This document shows, piece after piece, positions 51,143 to 58,263 of a stretch of 64,000 nucleotides of DNA (within the stretch, counting starts at the first letter, position 1; the number at the start of each line of letters is the position of its first letter). The translations under genes were made by a program, and so were the position numbers. The notes under the pieces were generated by a model that was given only the letters and a program-made list of their open reading frames with translations, was not told the origin of the DNA and ran no database searches. Source of the stretch: Anaerolineaceae bacterium (lineage in GTDB: Bacteria; Chloroflexota; Anaerolineae; Anaerolineales; Anaerolineaceae). Location: positions 62,001-126,000 of the forward strand of contig JARKPB010000018.1 in NCBI GenBank assembly GCA_029975475.1. The letters run 5' to 3'.

Positions 51143-51784
51143 TTACTTTCCCTTCAGGTATTTTTGTTCAATCGCGACAATCTTATCCACGCGTTTCGCG
51201 TGGCGGCCGCCTCCGAACTCTGTGGTCAGCCAGGTTTTCATGATTTGCCGGGCCAGGTTCACGCCCAGCAAACCCGCGCCCAGTGTGAGCAAATTGGCAT
51301 CGTTGTGTTCGCGGCTGTTCACCGCCGTGGCGTGATCGTAACACATCGCCGCGCGCACCCCGGGGACCTTATTGGCCGCCATGCAGGAACCGATCCCCGC
51401 GCCGTCGATCATCACACCGCGCCAGGCTTTGCCAATGCTGACCAGGTGGGCAACCTCCAGGGCGTAATCCGGGTAGTCAACCGCATCTTTATTATACGTG
51501 CCGCAATCCACTACCTCAAAGCCCATTTCAGCCAGATCTTTCTTCAGAGTTTCTTTTAACTCAAAACCGCCGTGGTCCGCGCCAATGGCGACGGTCTTGC
51601 GGCCAGCCGTCTGACCGGCCGCCGGCGCGGGTTCGGGCTGAACCGTTCCCGCAGACGGAGGGGGAGAGGCCGGGGCAGCCGGAGCGACTGGTGCAGCTGG
51701 AGCAGGGTCAACCGACAGCCCCAGGGTGCGCCGAACAACCCGTTCAACAATCGCATGGATATCGCCTTCAGAAATTGGATCCAC
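51143..51784 (-). CDS. rpiB: Encapsulated RpiB/LacAB-family sugar-phosphate isomerase
   Basis: A 213-residue protein with a tag helix (residues 3-22, '[20 protein letters not shown]'), a Pro/Ala-rich linker (25-60) and an RpiB domain from about 63 ('[17 protein letters not shown]', '[14 protein letters not shown]', '[10 protein letters not shown]'). RpiB interconverts ribose-5- and ribulose-5-phosphate. The active-site segment reads '[15 protein letters not shown]': Asp127 stands where E. coli RpiB has its catalytic Cys, and a Cys appears seven residues later, so the substrate may differ. GTG 51784 is preferred since AGAGG precedes it and the longer GTG at 51847 would lie over the divergent promoter. 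First gene of the BMC operon. Confidence 0.85.
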   Translation of the reverse strand: MDPISEGDIHAIVERVVRRTLGLSVDPAPAAPVAPAAPASPPPSAGTVQPEPAPAAGQTAGRKTVAIGADHGGFELKETLKKDLAEMGFEVVDCGTYNKDAVDYPDYALEVAHLVSIGKAWRGVMIDGAGIGSCMAANKVPGVRAAMCYDHATAVNSREHNDANLLTLGAGLLGVNLARQIMKTWLTTEFGGGRHAKRVDKIVAIEQKYLKGK

Positions 51785-51796
51785 CGAAAGTGCCTC

Positions 51797-51825
51797 TTGA
51801 GTTAAAATCAAAAATGATGGATAAT
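51797..51825 (+). promoter_or_regulatory. Promoter of the divergent GntR gene
   Basis: TTGAGT (51797-51802), a 17-bp spacer and GATAAT (51820-51825), reading toward the GntR gene whose ATG is at 51888. It lies within the leader of the BMC operon, so the two transcripts would overlap for about 30 bases. Confidence 0.5.
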
Positions 51826-51849
51826 GGGATAAACTGGTAATGACCACAT

Positions 51850-51858
51850 GACAAGTTG
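51850..51858. promoter_or_regulatory. Candidate operator between divergent promoters
   Basis: ACAA-g-TTGT is a perfect 9-bp palindrome between the -10 elements of the BMC and gntR promoters, near both predicted start sites. Its half-sites match those of many GntR-type operators. Its small size makes chance occurrence possible. Confidence 0.35.
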
Positions 51859-51865
51859 TAGTATC

Positions 51866-51894
51866 AGTTTACCACCCGGAAAAACAAATGTCAA
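51866..51894 (-). promoter_or_regulatory. Sigma70-type promoter of the BMC operon
   Basis: On the minus strand, consensus TTGACA (51889-51894), a 17-bp spacer and TAAACT (51866-51871). The -35 lies inside the first codons of the divergent GntR gene. Transcription would start near 51859. Confidence 0.6.
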
Positions 51895-52625
51895 GACGGA
51901 TTGACCCGACGAATGTTGTTCCAAAGTACTACCAGCTCGCCAGCATCCTGCGCGATCAAATTGAAAGCGGCGAATGGGCGCCGCGCACGCCCATCCCTTC
52001 CGAACGCCAGCTGGAAATTACCTACGATGTCAGCCGAACCACCATCCGCCAGGCGCTGGAATACCTGGAACGGCAGGGTTTTCTCTACCGGGAACACGGC
52101 CGCGGGACCTTTGTCTCCCCGCAAAAACTTCAAAAAGGGATGCAGGAATTGACTTCTTTCACCGAAGACCTGCAGCGCCGCGGCATCGTTCCGGGGCAGC
52201 TGGTGCGGTCGGTGGATACCGTCGTCCCTCCCCCGTCCATTTTACAGCGGCTTGAGCTGCCGCCGGACAGCAAGGTCCTGCGCATTGAACGTACCCGTCT
52301 GGGCGATGACATTCCCATTGGTTTGCAAACCTCGTATGTCAAACTGGCTGAGAACCAGACCATCACCCTGCAAGACCTGGAAGCCACCGGCTCGCTCTAC
52401 CGCATCCTCCAGGAAAAATTTGGGATTATCCCAACCGAAGCGGATGAGACCCTCGAAGTCACCCTGGCCACCCCGGAAGAGGCGGCGCTGCTGCAGATCA
52501 AACCAGACGCGCCGCTTTTGCTCAATGAGCGCCTGACCTACGATCAATACCGCCGGCCGGTCGAGTATGTCAAGATTTTATATCGCGGCGACCGCTACCG
52601 GTATGTGATTCGCCTGACCCGTTAA
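51888..52625 (+). CDS. GntR/HutC-family regulator of the microcompartment operon
   Basis: A 245-residue regulator. The winged helix (about 12-80) has 'PKYYQLASILRDQIESGEWAPR', split, and 'YDVSRTTIRQALEYLERQGFLYREHGRGTFV', split. The UTRA domain (about 95-240) has 'LRIERTRLGDDIPIGLQTSYV', split, and 'PLLLNERLTYDQYRRPVEYVKILYRGDRY', split. It is transcribed away from the BMC operon with overlapping control regions, the classic layout for a local repressor. It is the third GntR/UTRA protein in the island. Ligand probably a sugar phosphate of the pathway. Confidence 0.88.
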   Translation: MSRRIDPTNVVPKYYQLASILRDQIESGEWAPRTPIPSERQLEITYDVSRTTIRQALEYLERQGFLYREHGRGTFVSPQKLQKGMQELTSFTEDLQRRGIVPGQLVRSVDTVVPPPSILQRLELPPDSKVLRIERTRLGDDIPIGLQTSYVKLAENQTITLQDLEATGSLYRILQEKFGIIPTEADETLEVTLATPEEAALLQIKPDAPLLLNERLTYDQYRRPVEYVKILYRGDRYRYVIRLTR

Positions 52626-52650
52626 ACCATCCGAAAAAAGGAAAACCGCC

Positions 52651-53556
52651 ATGCCCGCAAAATTTGATTCCCTGCTCGCCGCTCGCCGCGCCGTCGTGCT
52701 GGATGGCGCGACCGGCACCAATTTACAACTCCGCGGCCTGCCGCGCGGCGCGCCTTCTGACCTCTGGGTGTTAGAAAACCCGTCCGAAGTCCTGCGGCTG
52801 CACCGGGAGTTTATCGAGGCCGGTTCGGATATCATTCTGACCAATTCATTTGGCGGATCACGCGTCCGTTTAAGCCGATCCGGGCTGGGAGAGCGTGCCT
52901 CGGAATTAAACCGCAGCGCCGCCAGCCTCGCCCGCCAGGCGGCCGGGGAAACAGCCCTGGTGGCCGGGTCTATCGGTCCAAGCGGCGAATTATTGAAACC
53001 CTTAGGCCCGCTGGATGAGGAAGACGCTTACAACGCTTTCTTTGAACAGGCGACCGCCCTGATCGAGGGCGGTGTGGACTTAATCGTCGTGGAAACTCAG
53101 TTCGATTTGGGCGAAGCCCGCGCGGCGCTGCGAGCGGTTCGGGCGGCCAGCCCGGATATCCCGCTGATCTGCTCGTTTAGTTTTGACCGCGGCACGCGCA
53201 CGATGATGGGCGTGCGGCCCACCGCTCTGGCAGCGGAATTTTCTGGTTTCAATCTGTCAGCCCTGGGAATCAACTGCGGACGCAGCCTGGAGGACAATTT
53301 CAAAGTCCTGCAGGACCTGCGCACCACCACCGATCTGCCCATCTGGTTCAAGCCCAACGCCGGGCTGCCGCGAACCGATGAAATGGGCAACTCGTTTTAC
53401 GATGTCCAGCCGGAGGAGATGGGCGCTCAGGTTCCGGCCTGGGTTGCGGCCGGGGCTCGCCTGGTGGGCGGCTGCTGCGGCACTTCTCCAGCCCATGTGC
53501 GGGCGATCGCGGATGCTGCCCGGAACCTCGAAACTACCGCTCCGGAAAGTAAATAG
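52651..53556 (+). CDS. Homocysteine S-methyltransferase-family protein
   Basis: A 301-residue zinc-dependent methyltransferase of the BHMT/MmuM/MetH N-terminal type. 'VVLDGATGTNLQLRG' and 'ILTNSFGGSRVRL' start the barrel; 'LGINCGRS' (first zinc Cys, about 206) and 'GARLVGGCCGTSPAHV' (two zinc Cys, about 273-274) are the metal ligands. These enzymes pass a methyl group to a thiol such as homocysteine. It is 25 bp behind the GntR gene and so belongs to the island. It could be the terminal acceptor for methyl groups carried by the corrinoid protein. Its last 23 bp overlap the convergent RACo-like gene. Confidence 0.85.
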   Translation: MPAKFDSLLAARRAVVLDGATGTNLQLRGLPRGAPSDLWVLENPSEVLRLHREFIEAGSDIILTNSFGGSRVRLSRSGLGERASELNRSAASLARQAAGETALVAGSIGPSGELLKPLGPLDEEDAYNAFFEQATALIEGGVDLIVVETQFDLGEARAALRAVRAASPDIPLICSFSFDRGTRTMMGVRPTALAAEFSGFNLSALGINCGRSLEDNFKVLQDLRTTTDLPIWFKPNAGLPRTDEMGNSFYDVQPEEMGAQVPAWVAAGARLVGGCCGTSPAHVRAIADAARNLETTAPESK

Positions 53557-55345
53557 CGTTTTCGTAATAGCCGGTAAACTCCGGCGCGATGGTCAACTCA
53601 ATATATTCAGACAGACGGGCAAGCCGCTCGGCGGCCTGCCTCGCGCTGATGGAAGCCAGCATCATCCGCGCCCCAACACCGGCGGCATTGCCGACCTGAT
53701 GGAAAACGGAGGCTGGCAGGGGCGGGAACATACCCACCTTGATCGCGCTCGCCAGGTCCAGATGGGTGCCAAATGCGCCCGCGATCACAAAAGATCGGAT
53801 GTCCGTTTCCTGTATCCCGGCGCGGCGGCACAGGGTTTGAATTCCGGCGCGGATAGCCGCCTTCGCCAGCTGAATTTCATGAATATCCTTGCGGGTGATC
53901 ACAATTTCGCGCCCGTGACCGCTCTGATCCGCGCTGACCAGCTGAAAGCCGCCCGGCAGTCGCGGCGTGAACACGCCGCGCCGGTCAACACGCTGGTGTT
54001 CCAGCAGCTGCGCCACGGCATGCAGCACCCCGGACCCGCAGATCCCGACCGGCGGCAGATCCCCGATGGTATGCAAGCGCAGTCCCGATTCGGAAAACTC
54101 GACTTTTTCAATCGCTCCCGGCGCTGCCCGCATGCCATCGTGAATATGGGCGCCTTCAAATGCCGGCCCGGAAGCGCAGGAGCAGGAAAACCAGCGCCCA
54201 TCCACCTGAAGACTGATTTCTGTGTTGGTGCCAATATCCACCAGCAGCGCCGGACTTTCCTGAAGTCGCTCCTGGCTGGCGGTCAGCGCCGCGACATGGT
54301 CTGCGCCAACGTAACCGGCGATATTGGGCGGCAGATAAACCCGCGCCCCGGGCGCACCCGCCAGCCCCAGCTCGGCGGCCTGCAGGCTGAGCGCCTGATC
54401 GACCAGGGCTACATACGGCGCGCGTCCCAGCTGTTCGACTTCCAACCCGCAAAACAGGTGGTGAATGGCAGTGTTGCCAGCAGCGGCGTATTCAACCACC
54501 TGGGATGGATCCAGTCCAAGCCGGGCGCATTCGGCTTGAACGGTCTGATTAATCGTATTGACCAGCATGGTCTGCAGCTGGCGGCGTTGTTCACGTCCGC
54601 GGTTGGCATAGCTGATGCGGCTGATGACATCCTCGCCGTAAGCAATTTGCGGGTTGACTACCCCGGCCGCTGCCAGGGTGCCGCCCGTGGTCAGGTCCAG
54701 CAAATAAAGCGCCAGTTTGGTAGTGCCCAGATCCATAGCCACCCCCAGCACCGGACTGCCAGAGCGGAGGGAAGCCGCCAGGCGGCCGTCTGGAAAACAG
54801 ACCAGCCGGGCGCGCCAGCCTTCGCGGCGCAGCCGGGCGGAAAGCTCATCCATCTGCTCAACCGAAGCAGCCAGCGGCGGTTTGCCGGCTGCGCCGAGGG
54901 CGTCGTTCACCCGGGTCATATCGGCGCGCAAATCTCGCAGGTCGGGCGGGGCGCAGGCGATATCCACGATTTGCGCCGCCGGTTGAAAGGGAAAATCCGT
55001 TGACTGGCCTTCGAGCTGAAGCCGCTGCCCGCGCACCAGACTGGCGGGAGGAATATCCACGCCCACATCACCCAGCACTTGCGTCTGGCAGGCCAGCCGC
55101 AGCCCCTGACGGACTTCCTCCGGTGAAAGCACTTCCCGTTCCTGCTGGTTAAGCGCAGACACTTCTCCGCGCACAATTTTCACCACACAGGTGCCGCAAA
55201 TGCCCACCCCACCGCAGGAAGCAACAATATCCACCCCGGCGGCTCTGGCGGCGTCCAGCAAGGTCGCGCCGGCCGGGACGCGCGCGCGCCGCCCGGTTGG
55301 TTCAAGATCAACAGTAAACAGAGAGGACTGGGGAGATGACGGCAT
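53534..55345 (-). CDS. RACo-like ferredoxin-ASKHA corrinoid activation protein
   Basis: A 603-residue protein. The N-terminal [2Fe-2S] ferredoxin-type domain has cysteines 44, 50, 53 and 86 ('SCGGVGICGTC', 'LACQT'). A linker domain follows (about 100-200), then a large DUF4445/ASKHA ATPase domain with 'VAMDLGTTKLALYLLDL', 'AAAGNTAIHHLF', 'LLVDIGTNTEISL' and 'VIAGAFGTHLDL'. RACo/RamA-type proteins use ATP to reduce inactive Co(II) corrinoid back to Co(I). It starts one base inside the MetH-activation-like gene stop (TAATG), so the two are coupled. It would reactivate the corrinoid protein encoded at 44729. Confidence 0.9.
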   Translation of the reverse strand: MPSSPQSSLFTVDLEPTGRRARVPAGATLLDAARAAGVDIVASCGGVGICGTCVVKIVRGEVSALNQQEREVLSPEEVRQGLRLACQTQVLGDVGVDIPPASLVRGQRLQLEGQSTDFPFQPAAQIVDIACAPPDLRDLRADMTRVNDALGAAGKPPLAASVEQMDELSARLRREGWRARLVCFPDGRLAASLRSGSPVLGVAMDLGTTKLALYLLDLTTGGTLAAAGVVNPQIAYGEDVISRISYANRGREQRRQLQTMLVNTINQTVQAECARLGLDPSQVVEYAAAGNTAIHHLFCGLEVEQLGRAPYVALVDQALSLQAAELGLAGAPGARVYLPPNIAGYVGADHVAALTASQERLQESPALLVDIGTNTEISLQVDGRWFSCSCASGPAFEGAHIHDGMRAAPGAIEKVEFSESGLRLHTIGDLPPVGICGSGVLHAVAQLLEHQRVDRRGVFTPRLPGGFQLVSADQSGHGREIVITRKDIHEIQLAKAAIRAGIQTLCRRAGIQETDIRSFVIAGAFGTHLDLASAIKVGMFPPLPASVFHQVGNAAGVGARMMLASISARQAAERLARLSEYIELTIAPEFTGYYENAIYFPER

Positions 55346-56040
55346 TAGCGTTCCTTTTCAAAAGACTGACGGCGATCCCGGTAGGCGCAGGTTTCACGGC
55401 TGCTGCAGTAATCACAGATTTCACCCTGGCTGATCAGGGCTGGCCCAAGGCCAATCACCTTTGAGATGGATTTTTGCGGTTCCATTTGCCAGCCGGATGT
55501 CAGGCGGATCACCCCTGGATCAGGTTTGAGTATTGTAAAGATCTCTTCCTGGCCAGAAGCCACCGGCCAGCCAACCATCCCCGGCGATATCGCCAGCGAA
55601 GCTCCCCAGCCCAGGGCTTCAGCTTCAGAACGAACCTGCTGACAATACGACTGTCCCAGCGATTCAACCGCCGCCGACCCGAACGCGTCCAGAGCCAACC
55701 CCAGCGGTGGGTTTTCCTTAATAAGGGCTTTAACCGCCGCGTCCAGATCCGCGCCCAGCGTGGCCAGCATCAAGCGCACCTGAAGAGCCCCGGCCAGATG
55801 GCGGGCTGGCAGCCTGCCGCTGATCCGTCCGCCGTTCTCAAGCTCTATCCCCTGGTGAGACAATTGCTGAACCGAAAAGCTGCCGTCTACAATCCGGGGA
55901 GCAGCCAGGTCAACCCCCAGAGCGAGCGCCTGTTCAGCGGTTTCCAGCAGGTCCGGACGGCGCTGCCTGACCCGCGCGGGGTCAGCACCCTGAGCGGCCA
56001 AGATATCATCCACCGTGACAGAAATCGGGGGCAGGATCAT
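55345..56040 (-). CDS. Methionine-synthase-activation-domain-like protein
   Basis: A 231-residue protein like the small 'vitamin B12 dependent methionine synthase activation' family seen near corrinoid methyltransferases. Visible parts are 'QGADPARVRQRRPDLLETAEQAL', split near the N-terminus, 'LMLATLGADLDAAVKAL' (about 91-107), 'ALDAFGSAAVESLGQ' and 'SPGMVGWPVASGQEEIF' (about 153). The C-terminus has 'MEPQKSISKVIGLG' and a cysteine cluster 'CDYCSSRETCAYR'. True MetH activation domains bind AdoMet for reductive methylation of cobalamin. The terminal Cys cluster could bind an iron-sulfur centre. It is coupled to the RACo-like gene. Confidence 0.75.
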   Translation of the reverse strand: MILPPISVTVDDILAAQGADPARVRQRRPDLLETAEQALALGVDLAAPRIVDGSFSVQQLSHQGIELENGGRISGRLPARHLAGALQVRLMLATLGADLDAAVKALIKENPPLGLALDAFGSAAVESLGQSYCQQVRSEAEALGWGASLAISPGMVGWPVASGQEEIFTILKPDPGVIRLTSGWQMEPQKSISKVIGLGPALISQGEICDYCSSRETCAYRDRRQSFEKER

Positions 56041-56156
56041 GGTCTAAACCTGTTTTGATATGAAACGATTATAACTCAGGCCGGTTTTAATCAGTCCGCC
56101 GGGGGATTCTATCCTTTCTTGACCGCTTAACTCGCGCATGTTATGATCAGCAAACG

Positions 56157-57368
56157 ATGATCGATAAAATGTCAGCCAGAACAATCCCTGGTATGGAAGA
56201 GCCGCAGGCCGCGGTAAAAACTCCGGAAGAGACGTCCGTCCCGGGCTGGGCGCGGCTGTGGGACACCATTGTCCGCGCGGGACTCGGCGATGTGGTCATG
56301 CGCGCGGCTACCGGCCTGGTTTCCATGCTGCTGGTCCTGCTGGTGTTATGGATAATGCGCGGTTTTTACCTGAACGGGGATTTAAGCCAGCCGGGCGAAT
56401 CCGCCCAGGCGGCAGCCCCGCTCTCCGACAAACCCTTACCCGATCCTGCCCGCCTGACGTTCAATACCGCTGAGGTGTTCGCCGGGATCCCCCGCAGCCC
56501 AAAGCTGCACACGCTGATCCCCACCCGGCCGCGAACCGAGGTGATTTATTATGAAGTTCAGCCAGGCGATAATATTTTTGCCATCGCTGAAAAATTCAAC
56601 CTGCGGCCCGAGACGGTCATGTGGGCAAATCTCAACGTGCTGGGCGACGACCCGCACCGCCTGCTTCCGGGCAAGAAACTGGTCATTTTACCCGTGGACG
56701 GCATCTACTATGAGTGGCACACCGGAGACGGTCTGAACGGAGTGGCAAAATTTTACGGGGTCAAACCGGAAGATATTATCGCCTGGCCGGGCAATCATCT
56801 ATCCGCCGATTCGGTCGGTGATTTCGCCGCCCCGAACATAAAAGCCGGGACCATGCTGGTGATCCCCGGCGGCAGACGCGAGTTTATTTCCTGGAACGCT
56901 CCCTACCGCACCCGTGAAGAACCGGCAAACTCCAGCCTGGGCGGCGGGGCGAATTGCGGGCAGATCACCGGCGGTCCAATCGGAAACGGCACCTTTATCT
57001 GGCCGACCACCGAGACCTATTTATCCGGGTTTGATTATTCGCCTTCCACCAACCACCGCGCCATTGATATCGCCGGACAGCAGGGCAACCCCGTCTTTGC
57101 CGCCGATAACGGCGTGGTGGTGTATTCCGGGTGGAATGATTACGGCTACGGCAATGTAATTGTGATCGACCACGGTAACGGCTGGCAGACGCTTTATGCC
57201 CACCTGATGGACGGCGGGCTGAATGTCTCCTGCGGCGCCTATGTGACCCAGGGAGACGTGATCGGTTATGTCGGCAGCACCGGAAATTCCTCCGGCCCTC
57301 ACCTGCACTTTGAGCTGCGCAACCTGAAAATCGGAACCGTCAACCCCTGGGATTATCTATCTCCTTAA
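56157..57368 (+). CDS. LysM-M23 family metallopeptidase, membrane-anchored (copy 1)
   Basis: A 403-residue envelope protein. One membrane segment (about 47-66, 'VSMLLVLLVLWIMRGFYL') is followed by two LysM-like modules, 'YEVQPGDNIFAIAEKFNL' (about 126) and 'YEWHTGDGLNGVAKFYGV' (about 181), and a C-terminal M23 domain (about 285-400). The M23 zinc motifs are 'HRAIDIAG' (H-x3-D), 'GNVIVIDHGNGWQTLYAH' and 'SSGPHLHFELR'. M23 enzymes cut peptidoglycan cross-bridges; LysM binds glycan. All zinc ligands appear intact. A close paralogue lies at 60824 on the other strand. Confidence 0.87.
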   Translation: MIDKMSARTIPGMEEPQAAVKTPEETSVPGWARLWDTIVRAGLGDVVMRAATGLVSMLLVLLVLWIMRGFYLNGDLSQPGESAQAAAPLSDKPLPDPARLTFNTAEVFAGIPRSPKLHTLIPTRPRTEVIYYEVQPGDNIFAIAEKFNLRPETVMWANLNVLGDDPHRLLPGKKLVILPVDGIYYEWHTGDGLNGVAKFYGVKPEDIIAWPGNHLSADSVGDFAAPNIKAGTMLVIPGGRREFISWNAPYRTREEPANSSLGGGANCGQITGGPIGNGTFIWPTTETYLSGFDYSPSTNHRAIDIAGQQGNPVFAADNGVVVYSGWNDYGYGNVIVIDHGNGWQTLYAHLMDGGLNVSCGAYVTQGDVIGYVGSTGNSSGPHLHFELRNLKIGTVNPWDYLSP

Positions 57369-57417
57369 ACCGCCAGCCTTTGCCGGCTTATAATATGTGA
57401 TTGAAAGGAGGCGCGAG

Positions 57418-58260
57418 ATGTCTGCGAATGTGGAACCCCGTCCCTCACCGATTGCCGGCGTCTGGTACAGCAGCAACCCGATCGCGCTGCGGGATCAACT
57501 CAACCGGTACATGGACGCTGCCGAGGTGCCGGCGCTGCCCGGCCAGCCGATCGGTTTAATCGCCCCGCACGCGGGTTACCGCTATTCCGGGCTGACCGCG
57601 GCGCATGCTTTTCGCTGCGTGCGCGGAACGGTGTTTGACATCGTTGCGGTGCTTTCTCCCCTGCATGACTATCTGCCGTACCCGGTGATTACCAGCGCCC
57701 ACCCGGCCTATCAAACGCCGCTCGGCCAGGTTGACCTGGATCTGAGCGCCCTAAACAGCGTGATTAACGACCTGGAAAAAGAGGGGCTGGAAATCGCCAG
57801 CATCCAGAACGACCGCGAGCATTCGCTCGAGATCGAGCTGCCGTTTCTACAGACCGCGCTCGCCGCGCCGTTCACCCTCTTGCCGCTGATGCTGCGCACC
57901 CTATCCGACTCCCTGCTGCGCAGCGTTGCCCGCGCGCTGGTAAAATCTCTGAGCGGCCGGCGCGCTTTACTGGTCGCCAGCAGCGACCTTTCCCATTTTT
58001 ACCCGCAGACCCAAGCCGAGCAGCTCGACGCGGTCATCCTGCGTCAGATCGAAGCGTTTTCACCCGAAGGGGTGCTGAATGCCGAGCGAACCCGCACGGG
58101 TTTCGCCTGCGGTGCGCCGGCGATCGCCGCGGTCCTGTGGGCGGCGCGCGACCTGGGTGCCAACCGCGCCAGCGTGCTGCACTATTCCACGTCCGCCCGC
58201 GAAACCGGCGACACCAATTCCGTGGTCGGCTACGGAGCGGCCGCGATTTACCGCGCATAA
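57418..58260 (+). CDS. Memo-family protein (AmmeMemoRadiSam system protein B type)
   Basis: A 280-residue protein of the Memo fold related to extradiol dioxygenases. Motifs are 'AGVWYSSNP' (start), 'IGLIAPHAGYRYSGLTAAHAF' split over residues 49-69, 'DREHSLEIELPFLQ' (about 134-147) and 'LLVASSDLSHFYPQ' (about 185). In bacteria the family often occurs with AMMECR1 and a radical SAM protein. Here those partners are not adjacent. ATG 57418 follows AAAGGAGG by seven bases. It is followed at three bases by priA on the same strand, so the two are co-transcribed. Confidence 0.85.
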   Translation: MSANVEPRPSPIAGVWYSSNPIALRDQLNRYMDAAEVPALPGQPIGLIAPHAGYRYSGLTAAHAFRCVRGTVFDIVAVLSPLHDYLPYPVITSAHPAYQTPLGQVDLDLSALNSVINDLEKEGLEIASIQNDREHSLEIELPFLQTALAAPFTLLPLMLRTLSDSLLRSVARALVKSLSGRRALLVASSDLSHFYPQTQAEQLDAVILRQIEAFSPEGVLNAERTRTGFACGAPAIAAVLWAARDLGANRASVLHYSTSARETGDTNSVVGYGAAAIYRA

Positions 58261-58263
58261 GCC

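Noticed and set aside
53378-55003. 541-codon open frame on the plus strand
   Set aside because: It lies wholly opposite the RACo-like gene, which has clear ferredoxin and ASKHA motifs. The product is Gln/Arg/His-rich without motifs, typical of antisense frames in GC-rich coding DNA.
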